Below, one piece after another: positions 15,425-22,036 of a stretch of DNA of 22,913 nucleotides (position 1 is the stretch's first letter; each line of letters begins with the position of its first letter). The position numbers and the translations under genes were made by a program. The notes beneath the pieces were generated by a model. It did not search any database, was not told where the DNA came from, and was given only the letters and a program-made list of their open reading frames with translations. The DNA is from Gammaproteobacteria bacterium UBA6968 (lineage in GTDB: Bacteria; Pseudomonadota; Gammaproteobacteria; Pseudomonadales; Azotimanducaceae): contig DJYW01000117.1 in NCBI GenBank assembly GCA_002450255.1, positions 2,862 through 25,774 of the forward strand. The letters are read 5' to 3'.

Positions 15425-17164
15425 ATGCGAATGTTCCGAATCGTTACATCCGCTGCGGTACTTAAAAGTATGACGAAAATTTCGCATTACCGACTGGGCC
15501 ATTATGCCGGTCTCGTCGCAACAATGTTGTTGACGCCTGTGCTTTGGGCGGAAGATTGTCGCAGTATAAGCGGCACCGTACCCGACACAGCAGATCCGTT
15601 TCCAGCTACCTGGGGAATCGATGTCGCGAATACCCGCTTTGTGCCTATGGCGCGTACATCGATTAACGCGGAGAACGTGCATCGTTTAGCGCTAAAGTGG
15701 GTCTATGGTTATGCGACCAATACCCCACGTTCATTCCCGTTAGTGACCTCCGATACGATTTTTATCGGCGACAATGGCACTGGTTTGATTGCTTTGGATC
15801 GCAAAACCGGCTGTATCCGTTGGCGCAATACGGATACCCGCGATAGCGTCGCCAGCTCCATTTCTTTTGCTTCCGGCCCGAACGGATTAGAACTTTACTT
15901 CGCCAACCGTCAGGAGGGTATTTTCGCGGTCGCAGCAGACACCGGCCGCACGCTTTGGCAACACACGATTGACGACGAGCCTGTCCCCTTTTACTCCGGT
16001 TCGCCGATGTTAGTAGGTGAGCGCTTGTTCGTGCCCATTTCCAGTCAGGAAATCGCCCTTAGCATGAATCCGTTTTATGGCTGTTGCACCACTAGCGGCG
16101 GTATGGCGGCACTTGATGTGCGCACCGGTGAAAAGCTTTGGTATCTCCCCACCATTGCCGAGCCACCACAAGTCATTGGCAGACATTATTTATTTGTCGA
16201 GCAATGGGGACCGAGTGGCGCGCCGGTTTGGAGCGCGCCAACCTATGACGCCGACAACGATCTACTCTTGTTCGGTACTGGTGAGAATTATACCGAGCCC
16301 GCAACTAGGACTAGTGACGCAATCTTTGCAGTCGACGCGACCAGCGGCAAGCAGCGTTGGGTGGTCCAGTTTCATACCAATGACACCTTCAATATGGGCT
16401 GCGTAGTGGATGGTCCAAACTGTCCGGAGAACGCTGGGCCTGATTTGGATTTTGGTGCCCCGCCGGTGTTAGCCAAAACCCCTTCTGGACGCCGTCTGGT
16501 CTTTGCGGGCCAAAAGTCTGGCGGCGTTTATGCTATGGATCCGCTAACGGGAGCCGAGGTCTGGCGCACGCGTATTGGCCGCGGCGGTTACTTGGGTGGT
16601 GTGCATTGGGGGCTTGCTGTTGACGAGTCGCGGGGTCTTTTGTACGTACCCATTAGCGATATTCCGGCAGGACCACTTGAACCAGTGAGCCCCGCGCCGG
16701 GCATGCATGCGGTCAACTTGGAAGATGGCACGATAAGGTGGAGTCACCATGTAGACGTCAGCGACCTAGATGGCTTCTGGCCCGGCCTTTCCGCGGGCAT
16801 CATAGCTACCCAAGACTTAGTGGTTGCCGGCGATTTGGCGGGGAAGGTCGCAGCTTATAGCGCCGACGACGGTCGGATTCTGTGGGAGTTCGATACGGCA
16901 CAAACCTTTGCTGGCACGAATGGCGTTGCCGCTACCGGGGCCAGCATTGATGCGCACGGTCCGTTAATCGTTGATGACCTGCTTATTGTGTCGTCAGGCT
17001 ACGGCGGTGTGGGAATGCAAGGCGGCAACGCTTTGCTGGTGTTCCAACTCACTCCTGCGCCGCATGGTGAGCCGGACGTAAATCAAGTTGTCGAGCAGGC
17101 TTTACACCCTAAACAGATTAACGAGTTAGAATCTGAGCAAATCACGGGGTTATCGCAAGAATGA
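15425..17164 (+). CDS. Periplasmic PQQ-type beta-propeller dehydrogenase (PVA-dehydrogenase-like), no heme domain
   Basis: The 579-aa product has an N-terminal hydrophobic segment ending in VLWA (about residue 40), so it should be exported. It then shows repeated propeller blades of the 'ALD-x-TG-x-x-W' kind (ALDRKTGCIRW, ALDVRTGEKLW, AVDATSGKQRW, AMDPLTGAEVW). Signs of a quinoprotein alcohol dehydrogenase are vicinal cysteines Cys220-Cys221 (YGCC), as in the disulfide ring beside PQQ, GTGEN with Asn288, and NDTFN with Asp320 as candidate metal ligand and catalytic base. This pattern suits polyvinyl-alcohol-dehydrogenase-like enzymes. No CxxCH is present, so a separate cytochrome must accept electrons. 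The start may be 15425, 15431 or 15470; AAGGGG at 15416-15421 favours the first two. The stop overlaps the RDD gene by 4 bp. Confidence 0.88.
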   Translation: MRMFRIVTSAAVLKSMTKISHYRLGHYAGLVATMLLTPVLWAEDCRSISGTVPDTADPFPATWGIDVANTRFVPMARTSINAENVHRLALKWVYGYATNTPRSFPLVTSDTIFIGDNGTGLIALDRKTGCIRWRNTDTRDSVASSISFASGPNGLELYFANRQEGIFAVAADTGRTLWQHTIDDEPVPFYSGSPMLVGERLFVPISSQEIALSMNPFYGCCTTSGGMAALDVRTGEKLWYLPTIAEPPQVIGRHYLFVEQWGPSGAPVWSAPTYDADNDLLLFGTGENYTEPATRTSDAIFAVDATSGKQRWVVQFHTNDTFNMGCVVDGPNCPENAGPDLDFGAPPVLAKTPSGRRLVFAGQKSGGVYAMDPLTGAEVWRTRIGRGGYLGGVHWGLAVDESRGLLYVPISDIPAGPLEPVSPAPGMHAVNLEDGTIRWSHHVDVSDLDGFWPGLSAGIIATQDLVVAGDLAGKVAAYSADDGRILWEFDTAQTFAGTNGVAATGASIDAHGPLIVDDLLIVSSGYGGVGMQGGNALLVFQLTPAPHGEPDVNQVVEQALHPKQINELESEQITGLSQE

Positions 17165-17622
17165 GCCCCGCAGCGGTTGCCGCAATGCCACCCGCCAGTA
17201 CCTGGCGGCGAGGCATCGCGACCCTGATCGATTTCGTGCTTGTGCCGGTGGTGGCGCTCGGAGTCATGCTGGTCACTGGCGCTTTGGAACACGCCGAGGC
17301 CTATAGTAACGGCGTTCCTTATTTGCGCATTTTTCTACTCGGCGTTGCCGGGTATCTCCTCGTTAACGGCTGGCTGCTATTTCGGCAAGGACAAACACTT
17401 GGTAAACGCATGCTGGGCATAAAAATTGTTATCTTAGGTACCGACGAGGTACCTGCAATATGGCGCTTGGTCATGCTTCGCGCTTTGTTTTTCCCGCTTA
17501 TGCATGCTGCCTTTATTGGCTATTGGTTTTTGCCGCTAATCGATTTGGTGCCGGCGTTGCGACGGCCGCGTCGTTGCCTGCATGACCTTGTCGCAGGCAC
17601 GGAAGTTGTCGCCGTCGCCTGA
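17161..17622 (+). CDS. RDD-family membrane protein
   Basis: The 153-aa product has the RDD domain layout: an N-terminal Arg followed by an Asp in the first membrane helix (WRRGIATLIDFVLVP), a second helix at about 57-76, the FRQGQTLGKRMLGIKIV segment between helices, and a third hydrophobic region at about 97-125. A C-terminal LHDLVAGT motif is also standard. RDD proteins are small inner-membrane proteins of mostly unknown role; some act in ion transport. The ATG overlaps the stop of the PQQ dehydrogenase gene (ATGA), which points to coupled translation and a shared role, for example in the membrane environment of the periplasmic enzyme (inference). It converges with carbonic anhydrase, with 19 bp between. 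Confidence 0.9.
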   Translation: MSPAAVAAMPPASTWRRGIATLIDFVLVPVVALGVMLVTGALEHAEAYSNGVPYLRIFLLGVAGYLLVNGWLLFRQGQTLGKRMLGIKIVILGTDEVPAIWRLVMLRALFFPLMHAAFIGYWFLPLIDLVPALRRPRRCLHDLVAGTEVVAVA

Positions 17623-17641
17623 TTTGAGCGGCTTGGCATCG

Positions 17642-18262
17642 CTACAGACGGCTGGCTTCCTCAGCCGAGCTAACGGTTAAGTCCAGGTCTTTGAGCAGGC
17701 CGTCTTCGATGCTGTAAATCCAGCCGTGCACAGAAAAAGTCAGACCTTGTTGCCAAGCATCGCGCAATAAGTCGGTGCGGCACAGTCGAGTAAGCTGGTG
17801 AGCGACGTTGATTTCGCATAAACGGTTGAGCGCCGCTGTCTCAGGTAATCCACTCAGATCATCTCTGTGACGTTCATAAACTTCGCGTAAGTCGTCCAGC
17901 CAGGCCCCAACGTGGCCGCTGAGCCCGCCACTTAATGCGGCTTGAACACCACCACATTGATAGTGACCACAAACGATGATGTGCTTTACTTTTAAAACGG
18001 TCACTGCGTATTCCACGACAGCTAAACAGTTGGTATCTGTAGGTGAGACAACATTAGCGATGTTGCGGTGAACGAAGACCTCGCCTGGTAACAAGCCGCT
18101 GATTTGATTGGCGGGCACTCGGCTGTCCGAACAGCCGATCCATAGCAACTCTGGTTTTTGCTGTTTGGCCAGCCGCGCAAAAAAGTCCGGATCTTCGGCG
18201 ATCATATTGGCGACCCAGGCAGCGTTATTTTTGAACATCGCTTCTAAAATATTATTCGACAT
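17642..18262 (-). CDS. can: Beta-class carbonic anhydrase
   Basis: The 206-aa product catalyses CO2 hydration to bicarbonate in the cytoplasm. Zinc ligands and the catalytic dyad are visible: Cys44, Asp46 and Arg48 in GCSDSRVP, then His100 and Cys103 in CGHYQCGG. HRNIANVV and the length (~200-220 aa) agree with the Can/CynT type. AAGGAAA shortly before ATG 18262 is a good ribosome-binding site. The gene is divergent from isovaleryl-CoA dehydrogenase across about 205 bp. It is likely housekeeping, supplying bicarbonate for biotin-dependent carboxylases. Confidence 0.95.
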   Translation of the reverse strand: MSNNILEAMFKNNAAWVANMIAEDPDFFARLAKQQKPELLWIGCSDSRVPANQISGLLPGEVFVHRNIANVVSPTDTNCLAVVEYAVTVLKVKHIIVCGHYQCGGVQAALSGGLSGHVGAWLDDLREVYERHRDDLSGLPETAALNRLCEINVAHQLTRLCRTDLLRDAWQQGLTFSVHGWIYSIEDGLLKDLDLTVSSAEEASRL

Positions 18263-18457
18263 CGGTTTCCTTCGCAGCGGGGAAAATCCTGCGTATATTA
18301 AACCAAGCGAGCAGACCTGGGATGATCACTTATTGGCGGACTCTAACTGAGGCGATCGTTAGCAGCGGTCAACAGTCGCGGTCAAGTTCACTGACTCATA
18401 ACGTGGCTCAGCTCAGTCTTTGCCTTCGCGTGGCGCTAAGCTAGCAATTCATTGGGG
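18263..18457. other. Divergent intergenic region between can and the acyl-CoA dehydrogenase gene
   Basis: This stretch must hold the promoters for both neighbours, but no clear -35/-10 pair could be picked out by eye. A short inverted repeat CTAAC/GTTAG with a 10-bp spacer lies near 18343-18362 and could be a weak operator or chance. The plus-strand frame is open from 18420, but the ribosome-binding site argues for ATG 18468. Confidence 0.3.
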
Positions 18458-18464
18458 AGAGGAA
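18458..18464 (+). promoter_or_regulatory. Ribosome-binding site deciding the start at 18468
   Basis: AGAGGAA ends 3 nt before ATG 18468. The upstream in-frame start candidate at 18420 has no such site, and its 16 extra residues do not match acyl-CoA dehydrogenases. Confidence 0.7.
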
Positions 18465-18467
18465 TTT

Positions 18468-19637
18468 ATGCAGATACTTCCAGATTTAGATTTCGGCCAT
18501 ACCGAGATGGTGCAGCAGCTGCGTGACGCAGTCGCTCACTTTTGTGCGAATGAGGTAACGCCTCGGGCAGCGCAGATTGATCAAGATAACCAATTTCCCC
18601 GCGACCTGTGGCCGAAGCTGGGAGAGCTTGGCGTGCTGGGTATGACCATTGGCAGCGAATACGGAGGCGTAGATCTAGGTTATCTCGCGCATACGGTGGT
18701 GATGGAAGAAATTAGCCGCGCGTCCGCCTCCGTCGGCCTGTCTTATGGCGCGCATTCGAATTTATGTGCCAATCAAATCATGCGTTACGGCGATGAACGT
18801 CAGCGCCAGGCCTATCTGCCCAAGCTGGTTTCCGGCGACTTTCTCGGTGCCTTGGCTATGAGTGAGCCAGGTTCCGGATCGGATGTGGTGAGTCTATCGC
18901 TGCGTGCGACGGAGGACGGCGATGATTACATCCTTAACGGCAATAAAATGTGGATTACCAATGGCCCCGGTGCTGATGTACTAGTGGTTTATGCGACTGT
19001 CGACAAAGATATGGGCTCGAAAGGCATTACCGCTTTTTTAATCGATAAAGATTTATCTGGGTTCAGCACCGGCGCGAAGCTCGACAAGCTCGGCATGCGC
19101 GGCTCGGATACGGCGGAGCTCATCTTCGAAGACTGCCGAGTTAGCAAAAGCCAAATCCTTGGTGATGTAGGCCAAGGAGTGCGCATCCTCATGAGTGGCT
19201 TAGATTATGAGCGAGTCGTTTTGGCCGGTGGCCCACTCGGCATCATGCGCAATTGTTTAGATGTGGTTATCCCTTATGTGCACGACCGCAAGCAATTTGG
19301 CCAGCCGATCGGAGAATTTCAGCTTATGCAGGGCAAGTTGGCAGATATGTATACGCAAACTAATGCGGCGCGAGCATATGTGTATACCGTGGCGCAGGCG
19401 TGTGACCGTAATCAAACCACCCGCTTTGATGCGGCAGGTTGCATTTTGTTAGCGGCTGAACAGGCAACCCAAATCAGTCTGCAGGCAATACAGGCCTTAG
19501 GCGGTAATGGCTACATCAATGATTACCCCACGGGGCGTTTATTGCGTGATGCAAAACTATTCGAGATCGGCGCTGGCACCAGTGAAATTCGACGCATGCT
19601 GATTGGGCGCGAGTTGTTCGACGCCACGCGACCTTGA
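18468..19637 (+). CDS. ivd: Isovaleryl-CoA dehydrogenase
   Basis: The 389-aa flavoprotein should oxidise isovaleryl-CoA to 3-methylcrotonyl-CoA in leucine breakdown. Acyl-CoA dehydrogenase signatures are [12 protein letters not shown] and [16 protein letters not shown] for FAD binding, and [20 protein letters not shown]. The catalytic glutamate of most relatives (in a C-terminal YEGTSEI) is here Ala (GAGTSEI). The glutamate sits instead in the [12 protein letters not shown] helix at Glu248, which is the known hallmark of isovaleryl-CoA dehydrogenases. Length equals bacterial Ivd. The usual partner genes (methylcrotonyl-CoA carboxylase, 3-hydroxy-3-methylglutaryl-CoA lyase) are not next to it; a cytochrome gene follows 60 bp later. 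Electrons should pass through ETF to ubiquinone. Confidence 0.93.
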   Translation: MQILPDLDFGHTEMVQQLRDAVAHFCANEVTPRAAQIDQDNQFPRDLWPKLGELGVLGMTIGSEYGGVDLGYLAHTVVMEEISRASASVGLSYGAHSNLCANQIMRYGDERQRQAYLPKLVSGDFLGALAMSEPGSGSDVVSLSLRATEDGDDYILNGNKMWITNGPGADVLVVYATVDKDMGSKGITAFLIDKDLSGFSTGAKLDKLGMRGSDTAELIFEDCRVSKSQILGDVGQGVRILMSGLDYERVVLAGGPLGIMRNCLDVVIPYVHDRKQFGQPIGEFQLMQGKLADMYTQTNAARAYVYTVAQACDRNQTTRFDAAGCILLAAEQATQISLQAIQALGGNGYINDYPTGRLLRDAKLFEIGAGTSEIRRMLIGRELFDATRP

Positions 19638-19685
19638 CGTTATAATCATCGCTGCAAGTTTGCACCAGCCGTTTGACTAATCATT

Positions 19686-19690
19686 AGGAG
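19686..19690 (+). promoter_or_regulatory. Ribosome-binding site supporting a TTG start at 19698
   Basis: AGGAG ends 7 nt before TTG 19698. No in-frame ATG exists before the signal peptide core, so the rare TTG start is well supported. A TATAAT at 19641-19646 could be the -10 element of a local promoter, but no good -35 is seen at the right distance. Confidence 0.65.
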
Positions 19691-19697
19691 AAATCTG

Positions 19698-20123
19698 TTG
19701 AGACGTAATATTCTCATAGCGTCGACGATCGCCTGCACGTTCATCGTGGCATTGCTAACGCCGTCCGTGTATAGCGTACCGCCCGGCACAGACGACCAAA
19801 TTCGCGACCGATTGGCACCGTTAGGCTCCGTGACACGCGCTGCGGCTGTGTTGCAATCAGCAGTCGACGTATCGGCAGAGCCGTTGAGTGGCGAAGCGGT
19901 TTATGACCAATTCTGCAGTGTTTGTCATACAGCCGGTGTAGCCGGCGCGCCAAAATTTGCTGATAACGCAGTATGGGAACCCCGCATTGCCAAAGGCATG
20001 GAGGTTTTGATGAACAGCACCTTATATGGCATCAATGCAATGCCAGCACGAGGTGGTTGCATCGACTGTTCGGATGACGAGCTTAATAATGCTGTGGTCT
20101 ATATGTTAGACGCGGCAAAGTAA
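19698..20123 (+). CDS. Exported monoheme cytochrome, c5-like
   Basis: The 141-aa product begins with a signal peptide (ILIASTIACTFIVALLTPSVYS) and carries one heme site CSVCH (Cys73, Cys76, His77). Family marks of cytochrome c5 are GVAGAPKFAD after the heme, an AMPARGG segment whose Met is the likely sixth ligand, and a C-terminal Cys121/Cys124 pair (GGCIDC) that forms the c5 disulfide. The last helix reads LNNAVVYML. It is a small periplasmic electron carrier. The start is TTG 19698, with AGGAG upstream. It follows isovaleryl-CoA dehydrogenase by 60 bp and converges with yifB. It could serve oxidases or the PQQ dehydrogenase (inference). Confidence 0.92.
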   Translation: MRRNILIASTIACTFIVALLTPSVYSVPPGTDDQIRDRLAPLGSVTRAAAVLQSAVDVSAEPLSGEAVYDQFCSVCHTAGVAGAPKFADNAVWEPRIAKGMEVLMNSTLYGINAMPARGGCIDCSDDELNNAVVYMLDAAK

Positions 20124-20150
20124 GCTCGCTGGAAAGCAGCGTTTCTGAGT

Positions 20151-21737
20151 TCAGCGGGGCGATATGCCCCGCCCCCAGTCTATAGAGCGATAGGTAAGTG
20201 CTTCTAAAAAGTGTGCCTTCGCCACTTCCTCGGCCTGCTCCAGGTCCGCAATCGTCCGCGCGATGCGCCATATCTTCTGATAACTTCTCGCCGATAGCCC
20301 GTGCCGGGTAATGGATTGTTCGAGAAGGTTTTTTGCGACATCAGCTGTAGCTATGATCCGACGTACAGCCGATCCACTTAGGTCACGATTGAGTCCAGAG
20401 CCGCGTTGCCGCTGTGCGAGGCGAGCGTTCGCTACCGCCTCTTTAGCAAGTTGCCAGCGACTTTGCGCGGCGCCGATGTCCTCTTGGCGCATTGCCGCTA
20501 TAACGTGTTGCGGCAGTTCCGGAACGCTAAGGTGAAGATCAATGCGATCAAGTAAGGGGCCGGAGATTCGGCTCTGATAGCGTTGGATGCTTGGGGGCGT
20601 GCAGCGACAGGCCGATTCAGTGCAGCGCAACCCCGCCGGACAGGGATTCATTGCTGCGATCAGTTGAAAATCACATGGAAAATTTGCTTTGTAAGCCGCG
20701 CGACTGATGGTGATGCTGCCTCGCTCGATGGGTTCGCGCAGCAGATCCAGAGTTGCTGGGCTGAAATGTGGTAACTCGTCAAGAAACAGTACGCCTAAGT
20801 GGGCCAGAGATATTTCACCCACTGTCGGTACTTTGCCTCCTCCCACCAGAGCCGCACCAGTGATTGAGTGGTGTGGGTCACGAAAAGGTGGCTGGGCATT
20901 ATGCTGCCGTGTGTGGCCGCCTGCTGAATAGATAGAGGCGACTTGCAGACGATCGGCATAGTCGAGCTCTGGGAGAAGCTCAGGTAAACATCGCGCCAAC
21001 ATTGTTTTGCCAGTGCCAGGTGGACCGATCATCAACAGGTGATGGCCGCCAGCTGCGGCAATCTGCAGGGCGCGTTTAGCGCTTTCTTGTCCTAGTACTT
21101 GTGCGTAAAGAGAAGGTTCTGGCGGTGTGGTTTGGCCGGGCCGATCCGTAGGCTCTTCGCTTGCTTTAAGCGCATCGGTGTTGCCGCCCAAAAAAGCTAC
21201 GATTTCCCGCAAATGGCGGGCGTAGTGAAGTCGCGGGCGGGGAGTTTTCAATTCCTCAAAGCCGCCTGTTAAGTCGTTTAAAAGAGTTGTCTCTTGGCTG
21301 TTTGCGGCGGGCAAAATAACAGAACGGTGGCTCGCATGACTCGCGAGCACACTGGTCAGCGCTCCCTGTACGGGCCTGATTTCGCCAAACAGGCCCAATT
21401 CGCCAATGAACTCAAACTGCTCTATCGCGCTGGTGGGCAACTGCCCTGAGGCCAGCAAGATTGCGATGGCGATCGGTAGGTCAAGTCCGCTGCCGCGTTT
21501 ACTGAGATCCGCTGGCGCCAAATTGACGACAACGTGGCCATTGGGGTATTGAAAGCCACAGCTTTGCAGAGCGCTTTTAACCCTATCTTTGGCTTCACGC
21601 ACGCCACTTTCCGGTAGTCCTACCAGGGTTGTGTTGGGCAATCCACCGCCCGCTTTGCATTCAACAGTAATGGGATAAGAGGTTAGACCAACAAGGCTGC
21701 GGGTTTGAACGGCGCTGGTGCGAGGTGCCTGAGACAT
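20151..21737 (-). CDS. yifB: YifB/ComM family Mg-chelatase-like AAA+ ATPase
   Basis: The 528-aa product has the three-part YifB/ComM layout: an N-terminal Lon-protease-like (ChlI) domain (residues about 1-170, with GLPESGVREAKDRVKSAL and DLPIAIAILLASGQLP), a Mg-chelatase AAA+ core with Walker A GPPGTGKT (Lys244), Walker B LFLDELPH (Asp320, Glu321) and a cysteine cluster (PCPAGLRCTES), and a C-terminal helical domain (RSYQKIWRIARTIADL). In Vibrio and Haemophilus ComM is a hexameric branch-migration helicase that aids integration of transforming DNA. The family is widespread also in bacteria not known to be competent. Slightly longer than E. coli YifB (~506 aa). ubiK lies 74 bp upstream on the same strand, a frequent gammaproteobacterial neighbour. 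Confidence 0.95.
   Translation of the reverse strand: MSQAPRTSAVQTRSLVGLTSYPITVECKAGGGLPNTTLVGLPESGVREAKDRVKSALQSCGFQYPNGHVVVNLAPADLSKRGSGLDLPIAIAILLASGQLPTSAIEQFEFIGELGLFGEIRPVQGALTSVLASHASHRSVILPAANSQETTLLNDLTGGFEELKTPRPRLHYARHLREIVAFLGGNTDALKASEEPTDRPGQTTPPEPSLYAQVLGQESAKRALQIAAAGGHHLLMIGPPGTGKTMLARCLPELLPELDYADRLQVASIYSAGGHTRQHNAQPPFRDPHHSITGAALVGGGKVPTVGEISLAHLGVLFLDELPHFSPATLDLLREPIERGSITISRAAYKANFPCDFQLIAAMNPCPAGLRCTESACRCTPPSIQRYQSRISGPLLDRIDLHLSVPELPQHVIAAMRQEDIGAAQSRWQLAKEAVANARLAQRQRGSGLNRDLSGSAVRRIIATADVAKNLLEQSITRHGLSARSYQKIWRIARTIADLEQAEEVAKAHFLEALTYRSIDWGRGISPR
20154..20172. other. Perfect 7-bp GC-rich hairpin at the 3' end of yifB
   Basis: GCGGGGC/GCCCCGC with a GATAT loop spans the last codons of yifB, just before its stop, in the convergent space with the c5-like gene (stop 20123). 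Neither strand has a T tract after the stem, so it is not a standard intrinsic terminator. It could slow decay of either mRNA 3' end. Confidence 0.5.
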
Positions 21738-21811
21738 GTCGATTACAAACGGTTTTTATCTATTCGCTATAAACAAGGGCTAGATCCAAGGGTTACGATG
21801 CGGACCCCTGC

Positions 21812-22036
21812 TTAGTTCTCTTTCGCTTCAAGGGCAGTGAGCCGTGTTTCTAGTTCGGTGATCTGTTGGTTGAGGTTTTCCAGCAGTGCGGCGTGTGCTT
21901 CCATATCCTGGCGGGGAACAAGCTCGAATTGGCGCAGCCAGCTGGTCACCGCCGATTCAACAGGAACAAGATCAATGTTGGGTAAGCTTTCCCGAATGAC
22001 CCGTAGTAGAGCCTCTATAGCATTTGGTTTTTCCAT
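21812..22036 (-). CDS. ubiK: Ubiquinone biosynthesis accessory factor UbiK (YqiC/BMFP family)
   Basis: The 74-aa product has an N-terminal amphipathic part with the conserved NLP-type segment (here ESLPNIDLV, then ESAVTSWLRQFELVPRQDME) and a C-terminal coiled coil (about 46-72: LLENLNQQITELETRLTALE). UbiK helps the cytosolic ubiquinone-synthesis complex together with UbiJ and forms trimeric coiled coils. It is shorter than the E. coli protein (~96 aa), mainly at the C-terminus. GAGGAAAA lies just upstream of ATG 22036. In many gammaproteobacteria ubiK is followed by yifB, as here, and preceded divergently by glnK-amtB, which is not seen in this window. Confidence 0.93.
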   Translation of the reverse strand: MEKPNAIEALLRVIRESLPNIDLVPVESAVTSWLRQFELVPRQDMEAHAALLENLNQQITELETRLTALEAKEN

